Of a DNA stretch of 59,084 nt, positions 26,619 through 35,423 are shown piece by piece. The notes under the pieces were generated by a model, which saw only the letters and a program-made list of their open reading frames with translations, had not been told where the DNA came from and ran no database searches. The stretch spans positions 1 to 59,084 of the forward strand of contig RQOU01000066.1 of assembly GCA_008373165.1 (NCBI GenBank), read 5' to 3'. Every line of letters begins with the position of its first letter. Within the stretch, counting starts at the first letter, position 1. A program made the position numbers and the translations under genes. This DNA comes from SAR202 cluster bacterium. GTDB taxonomy: Bacteria; Chloroflexota; Dehalococcoidia; Lucifugimonadales; Lucifugimonadaceae.

Positions 26619-28253
26619 CTATTTTTCTTCTTGGGATTGAGATGATTTGCGACCACGCAGAGGTAGCTCACGTATAAACGCTGTAGCCACAAGTGCGAAA
26701 AGCACAAAAATGAAACACAAAAAGAAGACATCGCCTACTGCACTAGCCAGAGATTCCCGTATCGCCCCGACCACTTGCGCGCCGATAAGCGATCCGGATT
26801 CACCAGAAGCAGCGAACGCGCTTGTCAAATTGTCTGAGGCCTCAGGGCTAAGTAGAGCATTTGGATTCCCGGTAATCTGATCAAGCAACTGAGGTGGAAC
26901 ATATTCGGATGCCTCATTAGGAAGGTTTTGCGTCATCTCATCCTTAAAACGACGAACCATGTAGGAACCAAACACGGCAAGACCTATAGCGCCACCAACA
27001 GAACGGAAAAACTGAGCAGAGGATGTAGCAATGCCCAAGAATTGTTGCGGCACCCCATTCTGTATGGCGATCGTATACAACGGAAAAGAAGTTCCGAGAC
27101 CAAATCCCATGACCACAGCCGATATCAGCGCGTAACTGTGCGTCGTTTCTCCTGACACACGGCTAAGCATCAAGGTTCCTATACCCATTATCGACAGGCC
27201 AAGAATACCCTGTACACGATAGTGGCCGCCCGTGCGGGACAATACCTGCCCACTAATAGCAGCGCCAAACACGATTCCCAACATCATAGGTGTCAAAAAA
27301 CTACCACTCGCCGTAGGTGAGGCCCCAAGGACTCCCTGAAACAACAGCGGTACAAAGAATATGCCGCCAAACATAGCAAAACCCGTCAACAAGATAACAA
27401 GCAACGCTATTCCAACAACGCGATTCTTAAACACAGCCAACGGCAAGATCGGATCAGCCACCCGAGTTTCATATAAAGCGAAGACAAACACCATAAAGGC
27501 ACTGAAAGCCAAAGATCCTAAAACTACTGGATGAGACCATTCGTACTGGTTGCCACCCCAGGATAAACCTAACAATGCCGGGACAATCGCCAGAACAATT
27601 AGAACAGCCCCACCAACGTCAATTTTTCTTTTTGGACCATCTTTTTTAGCATTCGGAAAAAGTCGGATAAATAAGAAAATGATCGGAATACCTAATGGAA
27701 TATTTACAAGAAAAATCCATTCCCAAGATAGTTGATCTGTGATAACGCCACCAAGCGTCGGGCCTAAAACAGAAGAAATCCCGAACATGGCAGCAATGAT
27801 CCCCTGGTATTTAGCTCGTTCTGCAGGTGGAAAAAGATCGCCGATCGTAACAAACGATAATGCCATGATCATTCCACCACCGAGCCCTTGAATTCCACGA
27901 AATATGATCAGGGCATTCATAGACTGCGAACTAGCAGCAAGAACCGATCCAATCAAAAATATCGATATACCACCCACAAACAACCACTTACGACCGTAAA
28001 CATCTGAAACTGCACCGGTAATCAATACAACCGATGTGGAAGCCACAATATATGCGCTTGAAACCCAGGTAACGCGATCAAACCCATCAAGATCTGCCAT
28101 GATCCTCGGAATCGCAGTAGCTACAATCGTCTGATCCAATGAGGCCAGAAACATGGCGAACATCACGCCAATCAGTGTCAGTCGAATCTGGCGATGGGTT
28201 AATCCCGGATCGTTCCATTCAGCCTGAGAAGAACTGGACTCCGTTTGGGCCAA
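26619..28253 (-). CDS. MFS transporter, DHA2 (EmrB/QacA) type
   Basis: A 544-residue drug:proton antiporter-like protein with about fourteen membrane segments. It has the DHA2 opening FLASLDQTIVATAIPRI, the loop 2-3 motif DVYGRKWLF, and GPTLGGVITD in segment 5. Substrate unknown: exporters of this group move hydrophobic drugs or organic acids out of the cell. The start is TTG 28253. It is 40 bases downstream of the third molybdenum large subunit on the same strand, so it may export a product or substrate of that enzyme. Confidence 0.92.
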   Translation of the reverse strand: MAQTESSSSQAEWNDPGLTHRQIRLTLIGVMFAMFLASLDQTIVATAIPRIMADLDGFDRVTWVSSAYIVASTSVVLITGAVSDVYGRKWLFVGGISIFLIGSVLAASSQSMNALIIFRGIQGLGGGMIMALSFVTIGDLFPPAERAKYQGIIAAMFGISSVLGPTLGGVITDQLSWEWIFLVNIPLGIPIIFLFIRLFPNAKKDGPKRKIDVGGAVLIVLAIVPALLGLSWGGNQYEWSHPVVLGSLAFSAFMVFVFALYETRVADPILPLAVFKNRVVGIALLVILLTGFAMFGGIFFVPLLFQGVLGASPTASGSFLTPMMLGIVFGAAISGQVLSRTGGHYRVQGILGLSIMGIGTLMLSRVSGETTHSYALISAVVMGFGLGTSFPLYTIAIQNGVPQQFLGIATSSAQFFRSVGGAIGLAVFGSYMVRRFKDEMTQNLPNEASEYVPPQLLDQITGNPNALLSPEASDNLTSAFAASGESGSLIGAQVVGAIRESLASAVGDVFFLCFIFVLFALVATAFIRELPLRGRKSSQSQEEK

Positions 28254-28293
28254 TGCTGCTTACTCCATTAACTCACAAAAGATTTATATAGAT

Positions 28294-30603
28294 CTAAGAA
28301 GATCCATTCATCGCTGCGAATACGCGTTCTGGACTCATGGGCAAGCTCGTCATTCGTGCGCCAGTTGCATCATGGACGGCATTTGCAATCGCTGCAGGCG
28401 GAGCAATGATCGGCGGCTCTCCAACACCTCTTATTCCAAACGCTCCGTCATCTGCAGGAGTCTCTAAAATCACCGTACCTATCATGGGAAGATCAAGGGC
28501 AGTAGGCATTCGGTAATCTAGAAAAGAAGCGTTCCTCATAAGACCCTGATCGTCATACACGTATTCTTCCGAAAGAGCCCATCCAATACCCTGGACGGCA
28601 CCACCCTGCATCTGGTTTTCAACCTGAGTCGGATTAACACATTTGCCTACATCTTGAAATATTGTAAAGTCCATCAATTGGATCTTACCTGTTTCAGGGT
28701 CTACCTCTACATCAGCAATAGACATAGCGTATCCATTCGCAGGTCGCATACCGGGATCATTAGACGCTGTAGCTATTATGTTAGATCCGTTCTTCGTGAC
28801 AGCGGATCCCGCTTCCTTAAATGACACCTTTGAATCTTGGTTGTCTCTGGCATAAAAGTGACCATCTTCATATTCCACGAATTCCGCGTCAACCCCGAAT
28901 CTGACAGCCATCTTTTCTTTCATTTGAGAAATGACCGACGATCCTGCCTTGAACACAGCCTGACTAAGGGTTCGTGTTATTCGCGAACCCGCTGCGTTGC
29001 CCGTGTAAGTGATGCCCTCGGTATCGGCTGTATGCACATTTACTTCATCAGGTTCAATGCCAAGGGTTTCGGCCGCTACCTGGGCAGTTCCCGTACGAAT
29101 ACCATGTAAATCAACAGCACCGATAGAAACATCAACTCCTCCATCGTGATTGACCATGACTCTTGCACTTGAAATTTCAATCCCACAAGGCCACCAGCCA
29201 ATTCCAACGCCCCTTCCTACGGGCCATCCATTTTTACTTGGCTTCAATGGGCGATTGTATTCATCGGATTTTTTTACCTGCTCTAGCATTTCAACAATAC
29301 CGATACGGGTGTATTCCTCATCATCAACATTTGAATCACCGGTCTTAGAAGCATTTTTAATTCGGAAATCCATAGGGTCGTACCCGATGGCAGAGGCGAG
29401 TTCATCGAGGGTAGATTCTCCACAGAATGTCGCCACGGTAGCTCCAGGCGCACGATAGGCCGCTACACGCGGAGCATTAGTAACCACATCATATGCATCT
29501 ACCTTAGAATGCTCGGGTTGGTAACAGGCGAATATAGTCTGCATACCTCTCAAGACCGGTGATCCTGGAAACCCTCCGGCGCCAAATACAAGTCGGGATT
29601 GAGCTGCTTTCAGTATGCCATCCTTCGTAGCACCCATTTTCACCGTGACGACTGCACCAGATGCGGGACCTGTAGCTTTGAGCACCTCTTCGCGATTTAG
29701 CACAATCTTTACAGGCTTACCTGACTTACGAGATAAAATCGCAGCGACGGGAGTCACACGTGGAGTATTTTTTGCACCGAATGCACCACCGACTTCAAGA
29801 GGGATTACTTTAATTTTGCTCACATCTATACCAAGAAGGTTCGACATGTTTTGCCTCAAAGGAAAAGAACCTTGAGAGTTAGCCCACACGTCCATATGAC
29901 CATCAGCACGCCAATGAACCGTTTCGGCCTCTGGCTCGATATAACCTTGATGCACCAAAGCCGTTTTGAAAGTTCGCTCTATAACAACATCTGACTCCGC
30001 AAAACCCTTCTCAACGTCACCTTTTCCACCTTCCATATGACCCGCTATATTGCTGGGTTGGTCAGCTGAGCCGGATAAAGATGTGGCAATAAGACCCTCA
30101 TGCAGTAGTGGAGCTTCTGGTGACATTGCCTCGATCGGGTCTGTTACAGCAGGCAAAACATCGTATTCAACTTTGACGAGTTTCGCTGCTTCTTCTGCAA
30201 TGTGAATATCAGTGGCAGCAACTGCTGCAACGGGATGACCTTCAAACAAAGCTTTTCGCCGACCCATGATCAGGTTGGCAAGAAATTGAATACCAATTTC
30301 AACTTCGCCTGTGTCGACGTCACCTGATACCTCTGATGGAAAATCAGCAGCGGTACAAACAGTTTCCACACCGGGCATTGCTTCTGCTTCGGAAGTGTCA
30401 ATTGACAAAATACGGGCGTGAGCATGGGGACTGCGAACAATCTTTGCGAATAACGAACCTTGCGCAGTAAAATCAGCTCCGAAAACTGCCCGCCCAGTTA
30501 CCTTCTCATCACCATCAACTTTTCGATATCGCTTACCGAACTGATTAAAGTTTAGACCGTCCGCAGAGACCCTAGTTTCAATCGTCACAGAAAGACCTGC
30601 CAA
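28294..30603 (-). CDS. Xanthine-dehydrogenase-family molybdenum-binding (large) subunit, copy 3
   Basis: A 769-residue large subunit, related to but more distant from the tandem pair: it has GRAVFGADF near residue 38, GGAFGAK where the others have GGGFGGK, AYRAPGATVA where they have YRAPGSPQ, and the catalytic Glu729 in GVGEPPIIAPP. The start is probably TTG 30603. There are no FAD or 2Fe-2S genes on this strand, so it must use partners from elsewhere, perhaps those at 18270-19624. The substrate is unknown; the changed active-site loop indicates one different from copies 1 and 2. Divergent from the beta-lactamase-like gene across a 250-base gap. Confidence 0.92.
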   Translation of the reverse strand: MAGLSVTIETRVSADGLNFNQFGKRYRKVDGDEKVTGRAVFGADFTAQGSLFAKIVRSPHAHARILSIDTSEAEAMPGVETVCTAADFPSEVSGDVDTGEVEIGIQFLANLIMGRRKALFEGHPVAAVAATDIHIAEEAAKLVKVEYDVLPAVTDPIEAMSPEAPLLHEGLIATSLSGSADQPSNIAGHMEGGKGDVEKGFAESDVVIERTFKTALVHQGYIEPEAETVHWRADGHMDVWANSQGSFPLRQNMSNLLGIDVSKIKVIPLEVGGAFGAKNTPRVTPVAAILSRKSGKPVKIVLNREEVLKATGPASGAVVTVKMGATKDGILKAAQSRLVFGAGGFPGSPVLRGMQTIFACYQPEHSKVDAYDVVTNAPRVAAYRAPGATVATFCGESTLDELASAIGYDPMDFRIKNASKTGDSNVDDEEYTRIGIVEMLEQVKKSDEYNRPLKPSKNGWPVGRGVGIGWWPCGIEISSARVMVNHDGGVDVSIGAVDLHGIRTGTAQVAAETLGIEPDEVNVHTADTEGITYTGNAAGSRITRTLSQAVFKAGSSVISQMKEKMAVRFGVDAEFVEYEDGHFYARDNQDSKVSFKEAGSAVTKNGSNIIATASNDPGMRPANGYAMSIADVEVDPETGKIQLMDFTIFQDVGKCVNPTQVENQMQGGAVQGIGWALSEEYVYDDQGLMRNASFLDYRMPTALDLPMIGTVILETPADDGAFGIRGVGEPPIIAPPAAIANAVHDATGARMTSLPMSPERVFAAMNGSS

Positions 30604-30853
30604 ACGTATTTATTGGTTGAAAATCACGATCGCGACCTACTAACATTTACAGTGGCCACTGAACACGCCACTTTACCAGAGGAATCCTAATTCAATATCT
30701 AATTACAAACCCCATTAAGTAGAAAATAGCCTAAGAGGGCGTTGAAGTATGCCTGCAAATCTAAAGTTCTGGTATTCGCTTTATGAAGAGAACTAACTAG
30801 AGTAAATACTGCACTTTAGCACCCGACAGATACTTCTATGATGACAGGTACGG

Positions 30854-31963
30854 ATGGTCAAACACTCAACAGCGCAAGATGTTATTGGACAACAAATGAC
30901 TGAATCCTCAATAGCTCTGAATACCGAGGCAGTTACAAACGAGTTTGATCGTCAAATATCAGATGGATTCCACTCTTCTGCAACTCTTGCGGTCTTCCTC
31001 GAAGGGAAGCCGGCGATGGATATTACGCGCGGAGCAATGCACGCAAAGCCGTTATTCAGAGTTTTCTCCGTAGGAAAACCATTGGCTGCCGCTATTTTAT
31101 GGAGGCAAAAGGCTAGGGGGTACTTTGATTGGGATACTGCCATTGCAGAATACTGGCCAGAATTTGGAACCCGCGGAAAATCTTCCATCACTGTGGAACA
31201 GGTGCTTTCGCACTCGGCAGGACTATCTGACCATTCAAACATCCCGCCGACAGACTATAACGACTGGGGCAGAATCGTATCTCATATCGAAGACATGTCC
31301 CCCCAGACAGAGCCTGGTTCAGCAGTCAGTTACCACGCTCATACATTCGGGTGGATAGTTGGAGAATTCGCATCAAGGGTGTCCGGTTTATCGTTCGATG
31401 AAGCTTTCAAACGAGAAGTTACCCTACCACTCGGGTTAAAAAGCACATCATATACTCTCGAACCTGTGGACTTTGGACGCGTAGTCCCTCTTGAAGTAAG
31501 CGCTGAATGGAATGACAAAGAAATAGCAAATAACATGGATTTAATACTGAGAGCACAAGTATCCATGCCTGCAGGCTCGATGATCACAACAGCAAATGAT
31601 GTTGCAAAGTTTTATGCTGCTATATCTAGTAACGGTGTCATGAACGGTGTCAGATGGTTACCAGAAGAAGTTATATCAGAAGTATCTTCAGTAAAAGCAG
31701 AAGGCCTTGATGGAACATCAGGCGCATACTCACGTGTTGGACTTGGTGTGAGATTACCATCCGATCCTCCCAATCAATACGCCAGCTTAAACAGTAGTGA
31801 CACCGTAGGACACAGCGGACTTGGAACATGCACGAGTTGGGCGAGCTTAACGAGCAACGTATCGGTTGCTTACGTAACGAATTGTTTTCAACCTGACATG
31901 CAAAACGATTATCGATTACATGAAATGTCAAAAACAATAAGGGCTTCTATATACGCAAACTAA
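30854..31963 (+). CDS. Serine beta-lactamase-fold hydrolase (family VIII esterase-like)
   Basis: A 369-residue protein of the class C beta-lactamase/transpeptidase-like fold (PF00144). The nucleophile motif is Ser72-Val-Gly-Lys75, followed by LSHSAGLSDH, and the catalytic tyrosine is Tyr160 in YHA, replacing the YxN of true beta-lactamases. That change is common in esterases and amidases of this fold, so hydrolysis of a small ester or D-amino-acid amide is more likely than antibiotic resistance. No signal peptide is apparent, which supports a cytoplasmic enzyme. The second such gene starts 27 bases after its stop. Confidence 0.86.
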   Translation: MVKHSTAQDVIGQQMTESSIALNTEAVTNEFDRQISDGFHSSATLAVFLEGKPAMDITRGAMHAKPLFRVFSVGKPLAAAILWRQKARGYFDWDTAIAEYWPEFGTRGKSSITVEQVLSHSAGLSDHSNIPPTDYNDWGRIVSHIEDMSPQTEPGSAVSYHAHTFGWIVGEFASRVSGLSFDEAFKREVTLPLGLKSTSYTLEPVDFGRVVPLEVSAEWNDKEIANNMDLILRAQVSMPAGSMITTANDVAKFYAAISSNGVMNGVRWLPEEVISEVSSVKAEGLDGTSGAYSRVGLGVRLPSDPPNQYASLNSSDTVGHSGLGTCTSWASLTSNVSVAYVTNCFQPDMQNDYRLHEMSKTIRASIYAN

Positions 31964-31990
31964 TCAAATATGAAGACCTGAGATAAGCAT

Positions 31991-33055
31991 TTGGCAACAC
32001 AAGAGCATAAAAAAACATTCCCTGGTAAAAATTGGCAGGTTTCCGAACCAGATGAAGCAGGTATAGATCAAACCAGACTATGTAAAGCTAGAAGATTTCA
32101 GGTTGAGCAATCAGGAAGCAGGCCTTACCGAATATTGATTGCAAGACATGGAAAGATTATTGCTGAATGGAATTTCGGTATCGACCCCGAAATAAAGGCC
32201 TCACAGGCATCGGCGTCCAAATCAACTTTTTCTTCCGTCCTGGGCATCGCTATCAAAGAAGGGGTGATTAGCTCTGAAAATGACAGAGTTGTTGACTATT
32301 ATCCTGAGATGCTCGAAGTTTCAGCCGGCCAAGGACCTAAAAAGGGACGTTTCGCTTTTGCCGAAAACGAAGAAATTACATTCAGGCAATTAATTGGCAA
32401 TACCTCCGGTTACATGAAACCGGGAGAAGCTCCAGGTAAAGTATTCAATTACCAAACTTTCGGCATGAACGTATTAACACACGCCGTAGCATCTGCCTAC
32501 TCGTTGTACAAAACTGCCAATCCTCGCCAAGGGGCAGGTTTCGGAACACTTACTGAATGGAAAATCCGAAATCCCATAGAAGGATCATGGTCATGGGTAT
32601 ACAAAAACTTTGAAATGCAACCGCAAGCTCGAACAGATATTTTCGGATACATGACCGTCTATGAGATGACACCGCACGACATGGCAAGAATTGGTTGGCT
32701 ATGGCTAAATCGGGGCAGATGGGATGGTGCTCAAATAATCCCATCACATTGGATAGATAAGGCAACCAAAGTATCAGATGAGATTATTGCGAACGAACCA
32801 GTAAAACGACACGTATATGGCTTGGGTTTCTGGTGCAACGATCAAGAGCAAGTCTGGCCAGATCTTCCTTCAGATTCCTTCGCAGCAAGTGGAGCAGGCA
32901 ACCAGCATATATGGGTCTGCCCGTCCCTAGAATTAGTCGTGGTCCAATCACCTGGCACTTACCCATCAAGAGGCGTATTCGACTCAGATGAACAGATCAT
33001 TGATCGCAAGGAGATGCAAGGACTGCTGGGTAGAATCATCGAATCTATTGAATGA
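31991..33055 (+). CDS. Serine beta-lactamase-fold hydrolase, second gene of a pair
   Basis: A 354-residue protein of the same fold but only distantly related to its neighbour. The active-site serine and lysine are Ser74 and Lys77 (SASK), and the tyrosine motif appears as YQTFG. The C-terminal part has GSGNQHIWV-like geometry, written here GAGNQHIWVCPS, in place of KTG. The start is TTG 31991. No signal peptide is visible. The function is unknown; an esterase or peptidase is likely. It probably shares a transcript with the previous gene. Confidence 0.83.
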   Translation: MATQEHKKTFPGKNWQVSEPDEAGIDQTRLCKARRFQVEQSGSRPYRILIARHGKIIAEWNFGIDPEIKASQASASKSTFSSVLGIAIKEGVISSENDRVVDYYPEMLEVSAGQGPKKGRFAFAENEEITFRQLIGNTSGYMKPGEAPGKVFNYQTFGMNVLTHAVASAYSLYKTANPRQGAGFGTLTEWKIRNPIEGSWSWVYKNFEMQPQARTDIFGYMTVYEMTPHDMARIGWLWLNRGRWDGAQIIPSHWIDKATKVSDEIIANEPVKRHVYGLGFWCNDQEQVWPDLPSDSFAASGAGNQHIWVCPSLELVVVQSPGTYPSRGVFDSDEQIIDRKEMQGLLGRIIESIE

Positions 33056-33159
33056 TGATGAGTTATTAGTCGAATGATATGACACCAAACAGACGATGAC
33101 GAACTTATGACTGCTGGTAACCTTCCTGCTACTGATAGGATTTCAATTGAGAATAGACT

Positions 33160-33873
33160 ATGAATGACCGATTTTTTGCCCTTAGTATTGCGGGTGGAAG
33201 GGGCGAGCGCCTACGTCCATTAACTGATGATCGCCCAAAACCCATGGTTGAAATCAATGGGAAGCCAATAATTAGCTATCAGGTTGATTGGATGCGATCT
33301 CAAGGAGTAACGGATGTAATATTCCTCTGCGGCTACAAGGGAGATATGATTCAGAACTACTTTGGCAACGGATCCAAACACGGAATCACCGCACACTATT
33401 CATTTGAAGACACACCTCTAGGTCGAGGAGGCGCACTCAAACAGGGGCTCTCGCTGGCACCAGACAATGCGACAAATGTACTGGTCGCCAACGGCGATAT
33501 CATCACAAATCAGCCGCTTGGTCCTATCTCAGATCTGCATCACAAAACAGGTGCAATAGGCACAATCATGCTGGTTCCATACAACAGCCAATATGGGATA
33601 GTTGAATCCAATAACCAGAACATCGTGACCAAATTCACTGAAAAAGGTGACCTGCCATATTGGATCAATGCTGGTGTTTACCTATTCAGCAGGCAGATTG
33701 AATCGCTTTTACCAGATTTGGGTGATCATGAAACAACAACGTTCCGAGATCTTGCACGCGACGGACAACTGGCCGCCTTCCACTCCAACAGCACTTGGAC
33801 GAGCATAGAAAGCCCAAAGGACCTGAATGACTTCTCGGACCAAATCACAAAAGGTCAGATTAAACTAGCTTAA
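33160..33873 (+). CDS. Sugar-phosphate nucleotidyltransferase
   Basis: A 237-residue NTP_transferase (PF00483). The nucleotide-binding loop is IAGGRGERLRPLTDDRPKP, with the uridylyl or guanylyl lysine in RPKPMVEINGKP. VANGDIITN carries the magnesium-binding Asp and WINAGVYLF the sugar contact. Length is that of short mannose-1-phosphate guanylyltransferase or glucose-1-phosphate thymidylyltransferase-like proteins lacking the C-terminal left-handed helix. It supplies activated sugars for surface polysaccharide; which sugar is uncertain. Confidence 0.9.
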   Translation: MNDRFFALSIAGGRGERLRPLTDDRPKPMVEINGKPIISYQVDWMRSQGVTDVIFLCGYKGDMIQNYFGNGSKHGITAHYSFEDTPLGRGGALKQGLSLAPDNATNVLVANGDIITNQPLGPISDLHHKTGAIGTIMLVPYNSQYGIVESNNQNIVTKFTEKGDLPYWINAGVYLFSRQIESLLPDLGDHETTTFRDLARDGQLAAFHSNSTWTSIESPKDLNDFSDQITKGQIKLA

Positions 33874-33909
33874 ATGCTTCAAACAGGATTAATCAGGATT
33901 AGCCAATAA

Positions 33910-34569
33910 TCAAGTAGTTTGAAAAACCATGTCTTGTCGAGCAAGCTTAGCCACTTTTATTGAAGCAACCCGAATACTTTCCAAGCTTGTGTCAATCCAT
34001 ATGTCATAAAGATTGCGATCATCTGGTTGAACACCATGAATACCGTAAAAATACTCGCGCTGGAGCTTCTCCCGCTTTTTTATAGAGTATTCAGCGTCAG
34101 AAACGGATTTCAATCCTTCCCTATTCATAACCCGTGCTACACGATCTCCCCAAGAAGCAAATAACCCAACCTTCAATGCACTACGCTCACCAGCCTCAAC
34201 ACATCCGGCACGATGTACCAGAACAGTATTTCCAAGATCGAAAACCCCATCGACGCTAGTCGGATGAAAATCCTTAGTGTGTGCGGCTATAGGACCCTCA
34301 CTATCCCAAGTCAATGGCAAAAGCAAATCTTCAGGTACGTGAAAATAGGGGTCCCCAATTGCGTTTCCAATGGCCATGCCCGAAACGGCGCGCTCGACAA
34401 ATAACCAGAAACGATCTGAAAAAGTATTCACATCTCTACGATCGTCTAAAAGCGATGAACGTTGAAGAGCGATCTTATCAACGAAATTAAAATCCATCGT
34501 TTGAGCTAAACGCCTACCTAATTCAAGTCCACCTGCACCTATTTGTCCATCAATCGTTATTACAGACAC
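33910..34569 (-). CDS. Cytidylate-kinase-like family protein
   Basis: A 219-residue P-loop protein of the cytidylate-kinase-like family (PF13189). The nucleotide loop is GQIGAGGLELGRRLA, in which the usual lysine of a Walker A is absent, as in many members of this family. FVDKIALQ follows and an Arg-rich lid is present near 150. Function is unknown for the family; nucleotide phosphorylation is possible. It begins one base after the stop of the TetR regulator and is therefore probably co-transcribed with it. Confidence 0.8.
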   Translation of the reverse strand: MSVITIDGQIGAGGLELGRRLAQTMDFNFVDKIALQRSSLLDDRRDVNTFSDRFWLFVERAVSGMAIGNAIGDPYFHVPEDLLLPLTWDSEGPIAAHTKDFHPTSVDGVFDLGNTVLVHRAGCVEAGERSALKVGLFASWGDRVARVMNREGLKSVSDAEYSIKKREKLQREYFYGIHGVQPDDRNLYDIWIDTSLESIRVASIKVAKLARQDMVFQTT

Positions 34570-34570
34570 T

Positions 34571-35215
34571 TTAATGGCTTCCTTCCTCTTTCAAGTGAAG
34601 ATCGGCATCTTCATCGGAAAATTCAAGAGAGGTCCTAAACAAAACCCACATTGCAACTGCGTTCTCACTCAGCGGGTGAGTAGATGGATCAAACAACCAC
34701 CTAGTCACAGCTGACTGAATCATCCCAAAAAATATCATCGCAGCAGCATCCGGTGAAACAGTCTTATCTATTTCACCGCGCTCAATCCCCTGGGTAATGA
34801 TCTCAGATACCAGTGAAAGGTATTTTTCAACCAGATTACGACCGGCAGATCTAACTCTTGGCTCTTCGAACTGTGCTGCCTGAGCTATCACCACAAATGA
34901 TATGCCTTGCCTCAGTTCGACATACGACACATGGAGTTGAAGCATATGCTCTAGACGTTCAAGTGCGTGACGATCTGAACGGGTTGCACGTGATATCGCC
35001 TGAAACAACGATTCTTGAACTTCTTGCAGCAGCAGCAGCATAACTTCCTCTTTGGAAGCAACATGCCTATAAATAGCAGCCTCAGTCACTCCAACACGCG
35101 ACGCAAGACCTCTGATCGTCAGAGAGTCGACACCGCCAGTGGCAATTAGCTCACGTGCTGCCTCAACGATCTGGTGTTGGCGTGTTTGATGATCGAGCCT
35201 TGTTCGTGTTGCCAT
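34571..35215 (-). CDS. TetR family transcriptional regulator
   Basis: A 214-residue TetR-like repressor. The N-terminal DNA-binding domain is textbook: IVEAARELIATGG, then LTIRGLASRVGVTEAAIYRHVASKEEVM with the recognition helix ending in YRH (about residues 15-62). The C-terminal ligand domain is not assigned to a subfamily. It precedes the cytidylate-kinase-like gene by one base. Its own promoter region contains a short near-palindrome, GTTTACAAAC at 35242-35251, possibly an operator. Confidence 0.93.
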   Translation of the reverse strand: MATRTRLDHQTRQHQIVEAARELIATGGVDSLTIRGLASRVGVTEAAIYRHVASKEEVMLLLLQEVQESLFQAISRATRSDRHALERLEHMLQLHVSYVELRQGISFVVIAQAAQFEEPRVRSAGRNLVEKYLSLVSEIITQGIERGEIDKTVSPDAAAMIFFGMIQSAVTRWLFDPSTHPLSENAVAMWVLFRTSLEFSDEDADLHLKEEGSH

Positions 35216-35334
35216 GCTTGAGTTGTTGAATGTTAGTAATCGTTTACAAACTTAATAGTACGCTAATTACTTCACATAGTAAAAAGTACAAAGTCAAACC
35301 ATGATGAACATTTACAAATTACTTAGGTTATCCA

Positions 35335-35370
35335 TATAAAAAATCGGTCCCGACAAAGCGGGACCGATTC
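35335..35370 (-). terminator. Intrinsic terminator after hflC
   Basis: An 11-base perfect stem (35342-35352 with 35359-35369, AATCGGTCCCG) with a six-base loop. Reading the minus strand, the stem is followed by a run of T (ending at about 35337). It lies about 55 bases beyond the hflC stop and so ends the minus-strand etf-hfl transcript before the TetR gene. Confidence 0.9.
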
Positions 35371-35423
35371 AATACAAAGTCAACGATTCATTTCAACGAA
35401 TAAACATTAAACCCGTGAAAAAA

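Noticed and set aside
30854-33055. Antibiotic resistance beta-lactamases
   Set aside because: Neither protein has the YxN motif or a signal peptide, and the C-terminal KTG is absent.
35242-35251. GTTTACAAAC as an operator of the TetR gene
   Set aside because: Only four bases on each arm pair around an AC centre; noted in the gene entry as a possibility but too short to annotate.
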